Shown: positions 28,166 to 37,700, counted from the first letter of the stretch. The stretch: 63,126 bases of DNA from Clostridia bacterium (GCA_022792135.1 JAAWAM010000019.1:1-63126); one strand, 5' to 3'. Made by a program: numbers and translations. The notes: generated by a model not told the origin, from the sequence alone.

Positions 28166-28210
28166 TAAAAAATACGAAAAGGAACATAGGAACCTTTCCG
28201 TATTTTTTTA
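28166..28210. terminator. Bidirectional terminator
   Basis: AATACGAAAAGG (28171-28182) and CCTTTCCGTATT (28193-28204) pair with one mismatch, with a T-run on the right for the + strand and an A-run on the left (T on the minus strand). It closes the minus-strand unit 28239-29577. Confidence 0.7.
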
Positions 28211-28238
28211 TTATAAATGAAAGAAAGAGAAAAGACCA

Positions 28239-28503
28239 TTATTCCACTTTTCTTTCACGTCCGAGAAGAGGAAGTGCGGGTGTCTTTTGAGCACATTTTT
28301 TCATACTCTTTACATTTTATCTTATACTCCATTTGCATACATAAATAGCGATAATAGCAATAAGCTTGTTCATATTGCATCATAGGATGAAACATAGGAT
28401 CTTTATATAAGTCATTCATATCAATTCCCATATTCATATTAGGAGGTGGCATCCCATAATCCATATAAGGTGGTATGTAATTAGTATTAAAATCTTTTTC
28501 CAT
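28239..28503 (-). CDS. Small Met/Tyr/Pro-rich coat-like protein, +1 frameshift near the end
   Basis: 87 residues if the CGG at 28263 is read as Gly in +1, 82 if it is read as Arg. The body (PPYMDYGMPPPNMNMGIDM, then QYEQAYCYYRYLCMQME) is rich in Met, Tyr, Pro and Cys, as in spore coat and exosporium proteins, but I know no family. In the zero frame CGG is followed by ACG-TGA; in +1 the end becomes G-R-E-R-K-V-E and TAA at 28239. The shifted end is preferred by analogy with the other sites; there is no homologue to prove it. It lies 17 bases downstream of ylbJ, a sporulation gene. Confidence 0.55.
28260..28263 (-). other. CGG +1 frameshift site (coat-like gene), CGGA read as Gly81
   Basis: Context TCT-CGG-A on the minus strand. 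The zero frame stops two codons later; the +1 frame adds seven residues. Confidence 0.5.
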
Positions 28504-28520
28504 AAAATCAGCTCCAATCT

Positions 28521-29577
28521 TTATAAATCAAAATTAAAAAATGGTATCACATTTATAAAAATATAGGTATAAAAAGCAGCCAATAGACCATGTAATAGTT
28601 TACCATAGAAATAGGGTTTGATAGATAAATCTGTTTTTGAAGTAATACTCCATACTTGTAATAAAACAGAAATACCGCCAAATCCAAGTAAGAAAGCAGT
28701 AAAAATGAGATTAATAGAAAGTTTTTTACAAGCAATGTTAGAAATCGATTGAATTCCATTTGTAATTTCTAAAAGACCACTTAGCAAAGGGGCAGCAAAA
28801 CTGGTGTCAATGTTTTGGAAATTCAAAAGTGGTGTTAAGCAAGAAGCAAAAAGAGTAAGAATCCCACTTGACTTTAAAATCGAGATAATACTAGAGAAAA
28901 GAACAATAAATCCTCCAATTAGCAAAACAGTAGAAGTAGCACTTGTAATACTTTCTGTTAAGACTTCTCCTAAATTAGAAAAGGATACCGTTTTTTGCTT
29001 GTTACCAGAAGAATTAGCCTTCGTAGGAAAAGCAGGAGAAACCTGTTTGGCTTTCCAAAAACGAAAGAGAATACCAACCGTAAGGCAAGCGAAAAGATGA
29101 GTCACAAAAAGTAAGACTCCAATGGTAGTATTTTTAAACATCAAAATTCCAACCGTTCCAATCATAAAAAGAGGACCAGAATTGTTGGTAAAACTCAGTA
29201 ATCTTTCACATTCCTCTTTGGTGCAGATATTATTTTGTCGAAAAGAAGTAGCAATTTTGGCACCCACAGGATAACCGCTAATCAATCCCATAATAAACGC
29301 AAAAGCACCTTCACCAGGAACATTAAAAATAGGCTTCATATAGCAATTTAAAAGATTTCCGAAGTTGAGAAACAACATGGGTATGCATTAATAATTCAGT
29401 CGCAACAAAAAAAGGAAATAAAGATGGTATAACAGAATTTGCCCATAAAGCCAAACCAGATTTTACAGCAGGCAAATTACTTCTTGAAAACAACAATAAA
29501 CAAAAAGTAAAACACAAAAATACCAAAGGCAAAAAATTCCTTTTCAACTTTATGACATAAAAATTAGGTTTTGACAT
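28521..29577 (-). CDS. ylbJ: Sporulation integral membrane protein YlbJ, +1 frameshift at CGG
   Basis: 351 residues after correction. The N-terminus has membrane helices (LPLVFLCFTFCLLLF; WANSVIPSLFPFFVATELLM). After QL the zero frame meets CGG at 29361 (codon 73) and would stop at 29323; in +1 it continues G-N-L-L-N-C-Y-M-K-P and the conserved GEGAFAFIMGLISGYPVGAK, then FTNNSGPLFMIGTVG. These are the YlbJ/nucleoside-transporter-like gate motifs. YlbJ is needed for spore formation in Bacillus (sigma-E regulon). The ribosome site GGAGG lies before ATG 29577. It probably shares a transcript with the coat-like gene. Confidence 0.85.
29358..29361 (-). other. CGG +1 frameshift site (ylbJ), CGGA read as Gly73
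   Basis: Context CTT-CGG-A on the minus strand. Joins VVSQL to G-N-L-L-N-C and the rest of YlbJ. Confidence 0.85.
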
Positions 29578-29636
29578 ATAAAATCCTCCATTTCACTATT
29601 TAAATATATGTACGAAAAACAAAATCCATTCATAAA

Positions 29637-29701
29637 ATGGTTAATTAGGGACGGTTCTTCTTTAGCCATTGGTCAATCAGGGACGGTTCTTCTTTAACCA
29701 T
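29637..29701. repeat. Two tandem copies of a 33-base GGGACGGTTCTT repeat
   Basis: Copies at 29637-29669 and 29669-29701 share GGGACGGTTCTTCTTTA in the centre and ATGG/CCAT-type ends. A third copy lies at 39916-39948. The ends are partly inverted, as in REP/MITE-like elements. They lie in the 250-base gap between the divergent ylbJ and murB genes. I see no transposase for them in the window. The rest of the gap (29702-29828) holds only murB's leader. Confidence 0.7.
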
Positions 29702-29828
29702 CACTTAGGAAATACTTGTAATTTAGAAAGAAAAATGATATAGTAAAAAAGAAATTTTAAAACAATATCATGAGAATAAAATACAAAAGAAAGAATAAGA
29801 TAACAAAAAATAAAAAAGGAGTGTAACT

Positions 29829-30749
29829 TTGAACTTAGAAGAAATCATCAAAAATGCAAACTTACGAATTGAGAAAGAAAGAATTGCTTTTCAAGAACCC
29901 ATGAAACAGCATACCACCTTCAAAATAGGGGGGCCTGCAGAATGTTTTATCAAAATAGAAACCATAGAGGAATTAAAAGAAGTCTTAAAATTAGCCAACA
30001 GTCATCCTATACCAGTCACTATTCTTGGAAATGGAAGTAACTTACTGGTTACAGATAAAGGAATTGCAGGCATTACCATTAAGATAAAAATAGAAAAACT
30101 AGAAATACAGGAAGAAGCAAACAAAGTAAAAATTATAGTAGGAGCTGGAGAGAAAATTGCCAAAATAGGAAGAATCTTTTTACAAAAAGAAATTTCAGGA
30201 TTTGAAGAAATATCAGGAATACCAGGGACAATAGGAGGAGCTATTCGAATGAATGCAGGAGCCCATGGGAAAGAAATGAAAGATATTGTGAAAGTTGTTA
30301 AATGTGTGGACTACGATGGGAATGAAAAAATATTTACAAACGAAGAAATGAAATTTGACTATAGAAAAAGTAGACTAAAAGAAGAAAAATATATTGTAAC
30401 AGAGGCAGAATTAGAACTAGCTAAGGGAAAAAAAGAAGAAATACAAGCTAAGATGGAGGAATATGCTAACTATAGAAAAGAAAAACAGCCAATTGAGTTT
30501 CCAAGTGCAGGTAGTACCTTTAAAAGAGGAGAAGACTTTATCACAGCTCAATTAATAGAGGCAGCAGGATTAAAAGGATATTCGATTGGTGGAGCAGAAG
30601 TTTCTAACAAACATAGTGGTTTTGTCATCAATAAAGGAAATGCAACAGCACAAGATGTTTTACAATTGATAGAATTCATCCAAGAAGAAATATACAAAAA
30701 GTATGGCAAAGAAATTAAATTAGAAATGGAAATAGTTGGGGAAAAATAA
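29829..30749 (+). CDS. murB: UDP-N-acetylenolpyruvoylglucosamine reductase
   Basis: 306 residues, TTG start behind AAAGGAG. TTFKIGGPAECF and ILGNGSNLLVTDKG form the FAD site, GIPGTIGGAIRMNAGAHG the flavin/substrate core, DYRKSRLKEE the catalytic Arg region, and PSAGSTFKRGEDF the type II MurB Ser. It uses NADPH to make UDP-MurNAc for peptidoglycan. It is followed by yvcK, which also binds UDP-GlcNAc and links wall synthesis to central metabolism. Confidence 0.95.
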   Translation: MNLEEIIKNANLRIEKERIAFQEPMKQHTTFKIGGPAECFIKIETIEELKEVLKLANSHPIPVTILGNGSNLLVTDKGIAGITIKIKIEKLEIQEEANKVKIIVGAGEKIAKIGRIFLQKEISGFEEISGIPGTIGGAIRMNAGAHGKEMKDIVKVVKCVDYDGNEKIFTNEEMKFDYRKSRLKEEKYIVTEAELELAKGKKEEIQAKMEEYANYRKEKQPIEFPSAGSTFKRGEDFITAQLIEAAGLKGYSIGGAEVSNKHSGFVINKGNATAQDVLQLIEFIQEEIYKKYGKEIKLEMEIVGEK

Positions 30750-30793
30750 AATAAAATATGTCCGAAATGTGACATCGTAAAGGAGTTATAAAA

Positions 30794-32401
30794 ATGAATG
30801 GATTAATGCAATGGTTTAAATCAAGTAACAAAATGAAAAGATGGATGTTTTTAATATTAGTAGGCATTTTACTTGCTTGCTATGGATTAGCAAAAATACT
30901 AGTGATGAAAGAAATTTCTTTCCTAGAAGTAGGAGAAGTGATTTTAATCTTTGTCATTGGTTTTGTTGCCATCGTTTTAGGGTTAGTCTTTTTAAATAAA
31001 AGAACCTTAGAAGTGTTAATAGAAGCAACAGATGAGAGAATGGAAAAGCGAAGCAATGTGAATGTGAAATCTTTAATCTTTAATAAAACGGTATATGATA
31101 AAGGACCAAACATTGTAGTAATTGGAGGAGGGACAGGATTAAATACGGTTCTTAGTGGTTTGAAGCAATATACCAATCATTTAACAGCCATTGTAACCAT
31201 ATCTGATTATGGAGAAGAAGCAACCAATTCAAGAAAAGAGTTACAAATGCTACCTTTAGGAGATGTAAAAGATAGTATTGTTTCACTTGCTTCTAAAGAA
31301 GGTCAAATTAATAAACTATTTAATTATGAATTTCAAGAAGGAAAATTAAAAGGGCTTAATTTTTCCGATATTTATTTTTCTGCTATGAAAGGAATCAATG
31401 GAAAATTTGAGGATTCTATCATAAAAAGCAATGAAGTTTTAAATATGATAGGAAAGGTAATACCAGTTACTTTAGATGAAATGAAGATTGTAGCTGAACT
31501 TGCCAATGGATATATCATAGAGGAAAAATCAAAAATTGCAGAAATTGTTTCTGATAAAATAACTAAAATAAATAGAATTTTAATTCAACCAACCAATTGT
31601 AGACCAGCTCCAGGAGTAGTAGAAGCCATAAAAAAGGCAGATTGTATTGTGATTGGACCAGGAAGTTTATATACCAATGTGATACCAAATCTATTAGTCA
31701 ATGGAGTAACCAAAGCCATTAAAGAAAGTACAGCCATCAAAGTCTATATTAGCAATATTATGACAGAACCAGGACAGACAGATAATTATGGTGTTTCAGA
31801 CCATTTAAATGCGATTATGGAACATTGTGGAAATGGTGTTGTTGATTATTGTATTTATGATACAGGAGAAATTATTCCAGAATTTATCAAGAAATATAAT
31901 TTAGAAGGACAAGACTTGGTAGACCAAGATATTGAAAAAGTAAAAGGAATCAAATTCTTGCAAAGAAACTTATCTATGATAAAAGAGGAGCATATTAGAC
32001 ATGATCCAAGTTTAGTAGCCTCTTCTATCATTGAACTGATTTGTGACGATTTAAAATATCAAGATAAACAAAATGATCCACAATATTTAATGTTAAATAC
32101 AAAATTAAGGGAAGAAAAAAGAATCAACAAAATTAAGAAAAATATGCAAAAAAAGGCTAAAAAAGGTGATAAGAAAAAAACACAAAAACAAGGGAAGACC
32201 AAGAGCAAATTTAGCGATAAATATAGCGATAGAATCGCTTCTATTAGAGAAGCCGATGAAAAGGCGAGACAAAAAATAAAAAAAGAAGCAACTAAGAAAA
32301 ATAAAAAATCAAAAAACAATAAAGAAAAAAAGAAGACACCACAAGAAGTAAGAGCAGAAATGTTAAAAAAATTGGAAGACAGTAAGTTAAATAAAAGGTA
32401 A
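30794..32401 (+). CDS. yvcK: YvcK/CofD-like UDP-GlcNAc-binding protein with membrane anchor and Lys-rich tail
   Basis: 535 residues. Two membrane helices (residues 16-75) precede the CofD-like fold: NIVVIGGGTGLNTVLSGLK, TISDYGEEATNSRKEL, GDVKDSIVSLAS and DCIVIGPGSLYTNVIPNLLV. YvcK (GlmR) binds UDP-GlcNAc and adjusts carbon flow into wall precursors. The anchor and the last 90 residues, almost entirely Lys, Glu and Arg (around KKGDKKKTQKQGKTKSK), are additions to the Bacillus type. The usual neighbours rapZ and whiA are absent. Gene 44 bases after murB, probably same operon. Confidence 0.88.
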   Translation: MNGLMQWFKSSNKMKRWMFLILVGILLACYGLAKILVMKEISFLEVGEVILIFVIGFVAIVLGLVFLNKRTLEVLIEATDERMEKRSNVNVKSLIFNKTVYDKGPNIVVIGGGTGLNTVLSGLKQYTNHLTAIVTISDYGEEATNSRKELQMLPLGDVKDSIVSLASKEGQINKLFNYEFQEGKLKGLNFSDIYFSAMKGINGKFEDSIIKSNEVLNMIGKVIPVTLDEMKIVAELANGYIIEEKSKIAEIVSDKITKINRILIQPTNCRPAPGVVEAIKKADCIVIGPGSLYTNVIPNLLVNGVTKAIKESTAIKVYISNIMTEPGQTDNYGVSDHLNAIMEHCGNGVVDYCIYDTGEIIPEFIKKYNLEGQDLVDQDIEKVKGIKFLQRNLSMIKEEHIRHDPSLVASSIIELICDDLKYQDKQNDPQYLMLNTKLREEKRINKIKKNMQKKAKKGDKKKTQKQGKTKSKFSDKYSDRIASIREADEKARQKIKKEATKKNKKSKNNKEKKKTPQEVRAEMLKKLEDSKLNKR

Positions 32402-32448
32402 TATTTGTTGAAAAATCCAGAAAGAATGAGTGAGAAAAGGAGAGAGTT

Positions 32449-34485
32449 ATGAGAATTACAAAAGAAAAATTAAATTTAGAAGATGGATTAACAAAAGAAT
32501 GGCTCATTACAAATGGAATAGGGGGATATAGTTCTTCTACTATTTTAGGTGCCAATACGAGAAAATACCATGGATTATTAGTAGCCCCCTTAACACCACC
32601 AGCAAGAAGATATTTGATTCTTTCTAAATTAGACGAAGCAATTGAGATAAGAGGAAAAAAATATCATTTATATACGAATGTATGTAATGGACATATCGCA
32701 AAAGGATATGAATATCAACAAGAATTTGAAAAAGAAATACTTCCTACTTTTAAATATAAAATAGGAAATACTCAAATTATAAAAACGATTTGTATGGAAT
32801 ATGGAAAAAACACAGTGGGGGTATTTTATAAAATAAAAAATGGAGCCTTTAAAGCGAAATTAACTTTAGCACCAATTATTAATTTTAGAGATTTTCATAC
32901 AATGAATACAAACCATTTCTTTCAAGTAAAACAAGATATTTGTAAAAACAAAGTAAAACTTATCATCGATGGTAACTCACAAACACCAGTCTATATGCAT
33001 ATGTCAGAAGGAAATTACATCCCACACTTCCAGGATACTTTCAAAAATATGTTTTACTTAGAAGAAGAAAAAAGAGGATTTTATCCAGAGGAAAATCATA
33101 CGGTTCCAGGGGTATATGAAATAGAAATAGCAGCAAAAGAAGAAAAAGAAATTTCATTTATATGCTCTTTGGAAGAAAATATAGAACAAGTTGAGGGAAA
33201 AGAGTTAATTCGTAAGGAGGAAGAACGTATTCATCAAATGGTTAACCAATCCTTATTGATAGAGAATCAAAAAGAGAAAAAAAGCAAAAAGGAAATAGCA
33301 CAAGACGAATGGATTAAAACGTATTTAATAGCAGCTGATAATTTTGTAGTGTATCGTCCTAATTTTAGGTTACATACTTTAATTGCTGGGTATCCATGGT
33401 TTTTAGATTGGGGAAGAGATAGTCTAATTGCATTGGAAGGATTACTTTTGGTACCAAAGAGATATGAAATCGCAAAAGAAGTATTAAAAACCATGATAAG
33501 AGATGTGAAATATGGACTTGTTCCAAATGGTTATTCAGGGTATGACAATCGACCATTGTATAATAGTGTAGATGCTTCTTTACTTTTGTTTGAGCAAATT
33601 CAAAAATATGTAGAGTATACAAAAGATGAGAAATGGGTTCAAGAAGAATTATATGAAATATTAGAAAAAATTATGGAAAATTATAACAAAGGCATTGATT
33701 TGGATGATAATAACATTTATGTAGATACCGATGGATTATTAGTATCTGGAACAGAAAATACACAAAATACTTGGATGGATGCGAAATACAACCAAATGGC
33801 AGTAACACCTCGAAATGGAAAAGTAGTAGAAGTCAATAGTTTATGGTACAATGCTAACAAAATAATGGAAGCATTTAGTAAAAAGTTCAAACATCCAATG
33901 CAATCACAAAAATATAAAGAAATAGCACAAAATTGTAAAGCAGCATTTGAGAAACAGTTTTACTGTGAAAAAACCAAATGTTTATATGATGTTTTAGGAG
34001 ATTGCAAAATAAGGCCAAATCAATTATTTAGTTTAAGTTTAACTTATCCTATTATAGAACCAGATTCAGAAGAAGCAAAAAATATCATAACAACAGTAGA
34101 GAAGAAATTAGTAAATGCCTATGGATTAAAAACCTTAGCCAAAGGAGAAGAAAACTATGTAGAAGTTTATGAAGGGAATCCTGAAAAAAGAGACACAAGT
34201 TATCATCAAGGAATTACTTGGCCATGGCTATTGGGGTTATATTATAATGCTTTAAAAAATAGGTTAAAAGTAACCAAAGACCAAGAGGAAAAACAAAAGT
34301 TAGAAGATAAGATTCATAAATTGATGGAAAAAACCAAGCGAACCTTTCACAAAGAAATTTACGAAAATGGTTGTATTGGTAGTATTTCTGAGTTATATGA
34401 CTCTAGGAAACCATACTTACCAAAAGGAGCGTTTGCACAAGCATGGAGTGTAGCTGAAATATTTAGAATTATATTGGGAAAATAA
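32449..34485 (+). CDS. Glycogen debranching enzyme (amylo-alpha-1,6-glucosidase family)
   Basis: 678 residues. TKEWLITNGIGGYSSSTILG and NTRKYHGLLVAPLTPPARR mark the N-terminal GDE domain; WFLDWGRDSLIALEGLLLVP, TQNTWMDAKYNQMAVTPRNG and YHQGITWPWLLGLYYNAL mark the catalytic (alpha/alpha)6 barrel with acidic residues. It hydrolyses alpha-1,6 branch points of glycogen or starch fragments. No other glycogen gene lies near; it sits between yvcK and holA. No signal peptide, so it is cytoplasmic. Confidence 0.85.
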   Translation: MRITKEKLNLEDGLTKEWLITNGIGGYSSSTILGANTRKYHGLLVAPLTPPARRYLILSKLDEAIEIRGKKYHLYTNVCNGHIAKGYEYQQEFEKEILPTFKYKIGNTQIIKTICMEYGKNTVGVFYKIKNGAFKAKLTLAPIINFRDFHTMNTNHFFQVKQDICKNKVKLIIDGNSQTPVYMHMSEGNYIPHFQDTFKNMFYLEEEKRGFYPEENHTVPGVYEIEIAAKEEKEISFICSLEENIEQVEGKELIRKEEERIHQMVNQSLLIENQKEKKSKKEIAQDEWIKTYLIAADNFVVYRPNFRLHTLIAGYPWFLDWGRDSLIALEGLLLVPKRYEIAKEVLKTMIRDVKYGLVPNGYSGYDNRPLYNSVDASLLLFEQIQKYVEYTKDEKWVQEELYEILEKIMENYNKGIDLDDNNIYVDTDGLLVSGTENTQNTWMDAKYNQMAVTPRNGKVVEVNSLWYNANKIMEAFSKKFKHPMQSQKYKEIAQNCKAAFEKQFYCEKTKCLYDVLGDCKIRPNQLFSLSLTYPIIEPDSEEAKNIITTVEKKLVNAYGLKTLAKGEENYVEVYEGNPEKRDTSYHQGITWPWLLGLYYNALKNRLKVTKDQEEKQKLEDKIHKLMEKTKRTFHKEIYENGCIGSISELYDSRKPYLPKGAFAQAWSVAEIFRIILGK

Positions 34486-34495
34486 GAGGAAAAAA

Positions 34496-35521
34496 ATGAT
34501 AACAATCGAAAATTTAGAAAAGGAATTGAAAAGTAATAACTTGAAAAGTTTATATCTTTTATATGGAGAAGAACTATTTTTATTAGAATCATCCCTAAAA
34601 AAGATAAAAGCTTTGTTTGGCGATTGTATGAAAGGGATTAATTTCATTTCTATTGATGAAACAAATGTAGGGGAATTAATAGCGAATATAGAAACACCAG
34701 CATTTGGCTATGAAAAAAAGTTAATCATAGCTCGTAATACAGGATTATTCAAAAAAGAAGGAAAAAGAAAAAATGTAGAATTAACAAAATTGAAAGAGAA
34801 AATAGCTAGTTACCTACAAGAGAATATAAAATTGATAAACGAAAGTATCGTATTAGTATGGGTAGAAGAAGGTGTTGATACTAAACAAGAACTATACCAA
34901 ACAATGGAGCAATTAGGAACCATTTGTAAATTTGATGTTCAAAAGCCAATTCAAGTACAAAAAAGAATCAAAGCAATTTGTAATGGCTATAAAGTACAAA
35001 TAGACGATGGAACCTTAAGATATTTCATAGAATGTTGTGGAACGAATTTGCAAGATGGAATCAATGAAATTCGAAAATTGATTGAATATGTAGGAGAAAA
35101 TGGGAAAATTCAAAAAGAAGATATGGATCAACTAACCATTAAAAAGTTAGAAAGTATTATCTTTGATTTAACCGATCATTTAGGAAAAAAAGAAATAGCA
35201 AAAGCTTTAGAAGTTTTAAAAAATTTGATTTATGCCAAAGAACCAATCCCAAAAATTTTAATGACACTATATTATCATTTTAAAAAATTATATTTTACCA
35301 AATTAGCGGTAAAATCCAATAAAGATATGATAAAAAGCTTAAGTTTAAAACCAAATCAAACTTTTTTAGTAACCAAATATAAAATGCAAGCAAACTATTT
35401 CCAAGAAGAAGAACTAAGAGATATTTTGCAGAGTTTAAGAGATTTGGATTATCATTATAAAAGTGGAAGAATTGATTTACAAGTAGGACTAGAAGCAATT
35501 CTTTGTAGATATTGTTCATAA
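34496..35521 (+). CDS. holA: DNA polymerase III delta subunit
   Basis: 341 residues. LKSLYLLYGEELFLLESSLK is the N-terminal AAA+-like start, FGYEKKLIIARNTG and the C-terminal IFDLTDHLGKKEIAKALEVL, LMTLYYHFKKLYF and YHYKSGRIDLQVGLEAILC are HolA hallmarks. It opens the beta clamp within the clamp loader. Start 10 bases after the debranching gene, behind GAGGAAAA. Both this and polC are replication genes, but only polC carries CGG sites. Confidence 0.88.
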   Translation: MITIENLEKELKSNNLKSLYLLYGEELFLLESSLKKIKALFGDCMKGINFISIDETNVGELIANIETPAFGYEKKLIIARNTGLFKKEGKRKNVELTKLKEKIASYLQENIKLINESIVLVWVEEGVDTKQELYQTMEQLGTICKFDVQKPIQVQKRIKAICNGYKVQIDDGTLRYFIECCGTNLQDGINEIRKLIEYVGENGKIQKEDMDQLTIKKLESIIFDLTDHLGKKEIAKALEVLKNLIYAKEPIPKILMTLYYHFKKLYFTKLAVKSNKDMIKSLSLKPNQTFLVTKYKMQANYFQEEELRDILQSLRDLDYHYKSGRIDLQVGLEAILCRYCS

Positions 35522-35608
35522 ATTCAAAATAAATTTCCAAAAATGTATAATAAATCATCTGAATGACAAAAATAGTAAAAAGAAAATTTTTATTGTTAAG
35601 GTGATAGT

Positions 35609-36292
35609 ATGTTAAAAAATAAAAAGAAAACAATTTTAATATTGGTAATCGCGATTTTTAGTCTGGCTACTTTTCTGTTTGCTATCTTTTTTGAAAACAA
35701 TTCAGTAGAAGCATTATCCAAATATGGATCAAGAGGAAATGAAGTAACACAAATACAAACAAAACTGAAAAGATGGGGATATTATAAAGGAAATGTAGAC
35801 GGAATTTATGGAAGTCAAACATTAGAAGCTGTCAAATATTTTCAAAGAAAAAACGGATTAACAGTAGATGGAATTGCAGGACCAGCAACATTAAAAGCGA
35901 TGGGGATTTCTAGTTCTAGTTCTTCTTCTAGTACGAGCAATTCAAGTAATGTTAATTTATTAGCAAGATTAATTTATGGGGAAGCTAGAGGAGAATCTTA
36001 TACAGGACAAGTTGCTGTTGGGGCAGTTGTTATGAATCGAGTTAGAAGCAGTTCATTTCCCAATACCATATCTGGTGTCATTTATCAATCAGGAGCATTT
36101 GATGTAGTATCAGATGGTCAAATCAATTTAACACCAAATTCAACTGCCAAAAAAGCAGCCCAAGATGCCTTAAATGGATGGGATCCAACGTATGGAGCAA
36201 TTTATTACTTCAATCCAGCAACAGCAACCAATAAGTGGATTTGGTCTAGACCTATGACAATTACGATAGGAAAACATAGATTTTGCAAATAA
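35609..36292 (+). CDS. sleB: Spore cortex-lytic enzyme SleB-type cell wall hydrolase
   Basis: 227 residues. A signal/anchor helix (residues 8-27) is followed by a peptidoglycan-binding type 1 domain (GNEVTQIQTKLKRWGYYKG...VDGIAGPATLKAMG), a Ser-rich linker (residues 103-115), and a Hydrolase_2 domain: LLARLIYGEARGESYTGQVA with the catalytic Glu, VVMNRVRSSSFPNTISGVIY. SleB cleaves the muramic-lactam cortex at germination. Expected sigma-G control in the forespore; I do not see a convincing sigma-G promoter. Confidence 0.88.
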   Translation: MLKNKKKTILILVIAIFSLATFLFAIFFENNSVEALSKYGSRGNEVTQIQTKLKRWGYYKGNVDGIYGSQTLEAVKYFQRKNGLTVDGIAGPATLKAMGISSSSSSSSTSNSSNVNLLARLIYGEARGESYTGQVAVGAVVMNRVRSSSFPNTISGVIYQSGAFDVVSDGQINLTPNSTAKKAAQDALNGWDPTYGAIYYFNPATATNKWIWSRPMTITIGKHRFCK

Positions 36293-36338
36293 GATATTTT
36301 AGGGATGGTGTTTTTTGACGCCATCCTTAAAACATCTT
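36291..36338 (+). terminator. Long hairpin after sleB
   Basis: AAGATATTTTAGGGATGG pairs with CCATCCTTAAAACATCTT, overlapping the sleB stop. No T-run follows, so its role as a terminator is unsure. Confidence 0.45.
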
Positions 36339-36348
36339 AAAAGATTCC

Positions 36349-36377
36349 TTGACAAAAGAATCTCGAATTGATAAGAT
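36349..36377 (+). promoter_or_regulatory. Promoter for yqeG
   Basis: TTGACA (36349-36354), 17 bases, TAAGAT (36372-36377). Confidence 0.6.
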
Positions 36378-36408
36378 AATATTGAAATTTTGACAAATGG
36401 AGGAGAAT

Positions 36409-36912
36409 ATGCTTTATCCAAAAGCTTATTTTAATAAAGTAGAAGAAATTACCATAGAATTTTTACAAAAAAATAAAATAAAAGCATTAATATTAGATGT
36501 CGATAACACACTGATTGACTATTATAAAAACCTATCCAAAGAAGTGGAAATATGGATTAAAGAATTAAAGGGACAAGGAACCAAACTATATCTATTATCT
36601 AATACCAATCAAAAAGAAAAAGTAGAAAAAGTAGCCAATCAATTAGAAATTCCTTACCATTATTTTGCTCAAAAACCTTTTAAATCAGGGTTTCTAAAGG
36701 TACAAAAAGAGTTAAAAGAAAAAGAGGAGAATATAGGAGTAGTAGGAGATCAAATATTTACGGACATTATAGGTGGAAATCGATGCAAAATGTTTACCAT
36801 ACTAGTAGAACCAATTTATAAGAAAGATTTTTGGTATACCGCATGGAAAAGACCAATTGAAAATCAAATAAAGAAGAAGTATAAAAATAAGCAAACAAAG
36901 GAGAAAAAATAA
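36409..36912 (+). CDS. yqeG: YqeG-type HAD phosphatase
   Basis: 167 residues from ATG 36409; an ATG at 36397 overlaps the GGAGGAG ribosome site and is less likely, and homologues start at the L-Y-P motif. ALILDVDNTLIDYY is HAD motif I (D-x-D), YLLSNTNQKEKVEK motif II, FAQKPFKSGFLKV motif III with Lys, and GVVGDQIFTDIIGGNR motif IV. YqeG dephosphorylates phosphatidylglycerophosphate-like substrates in some bacteria; the exact substrate is unproved here. The next gene starts three bases after its stop. Confidence 0.8.
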   Translation: MLYPKAYFNKVEEITIEFLQKNKIKALILDVDNTLIDYYKNLSKEVEIWIKELKGQGTKLYLLSNTNQKEKVEKVANQLEIPYHYFAQKPFKSGFLKVQKELKEKEENIGVVGDQIFTDIIGGNRCKMFTILVEPIYKKDFWYTAWKRPIENQIKKKYKNKQTKEKK

Positions 36913-36914
36913 AC

Positions 36915-37667
36915 ATGTATTGGAATGATGTACATATTGCTTACTATGTAGTAGCAGCCATGATAGGACTATTGGTTGGAGAATTTGTTCATTGGATGAA
37001 CAAAAGACTTCCAGAATATAAAAAAGTATTTTCAAAAGACTTTATAACAGAACATAAGATAAATTTTAAACCCAATTACATACTAATGCTAACAACAGCA
37101 GCAATCTATGTCACTTTAGTGTATCGATTTGGCATACAAGACACGATAATTGCCAATTTAGACATCCTAAAATATATCATTTTAGTGCCAATGTTGTTGT
37201 CTGCTTTTGTTATCGATTATAAATTACAAATTATTCCGAATCGACTGAATCTAACAATTTTTGAAGTAGGAATTGTATTTGCCTTTTTATATGGTTTATC
37301 AGATGTTGCTATTACCATTAATATGTTACTAGGAATGGTAACAGGAGGAGGCATTTTCTTGCTCATAACACTAGTAGGAGGACTTTTTTATGGAAAAGAA
37401 GCAATGGGATTTGGTGATGTAAAATTAATGGGAGCCTTAGGACTATTCTTTGGTTTTTCCAATATTATTATCATAACTTTACTATCATTCTTAATTGGTG
37501 CGATACTTAGCATCATTTTACTGGCAACAAAAATTAAAAAATCAGATGCCTATATACCATTTGGGCCATTTATTGTAATTGCCACTTTTATCAGTATATA
37601 TATACCATTTGAGCAAATTAAAACAGTTTTAATGCAAATATTTACCTTAGGAATGTATAGAGGATAA
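36915..37667 (+). CDS. Prepilin peptidase (A24 family)
   Basis: 250 residues, about seven membrane helices. The two catalytic Asp are in LSAFVIDYKLQIIPNRLN and KEAMGFGDVKLMGALGLFFG (GxGD motif). The N-terminal cytoplasmic Cys-x-x-Cys methyltransferase domain of PilD is missing, so it cleaves but may not methylate. It would process class III leader peptides such as K-G-I-T-L-I of the pilin-like protein at 54507, the only likely substrate in this window. Confidence 0.82.
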   Translation: MYWNDVHIAYYVVAAMIGLLVGEFVHWMNKRLPEYKKVFSKDFITEHKINFKPNYILMLTTAAIYVTLVYRFGIQDTIIANLDILKYIILVPMLLSAFVIDYKLQIIPNRLNLTIFEVGIVFAFLYGLSDVAITINMLLGMVTGGGIFLLITLVGGLFYGKEAMGFGDVKLMGALGLFFGFSNIIIITLLSFLIGAILSIILLATKIKKSDAYIPFGPFIVIATFISIYIPFEQIKTVLMQIFTLGMYRG

Positions 37668-37700
37668 AATAAAAATGATAAAAATTAAGGAGGGTTTCTT

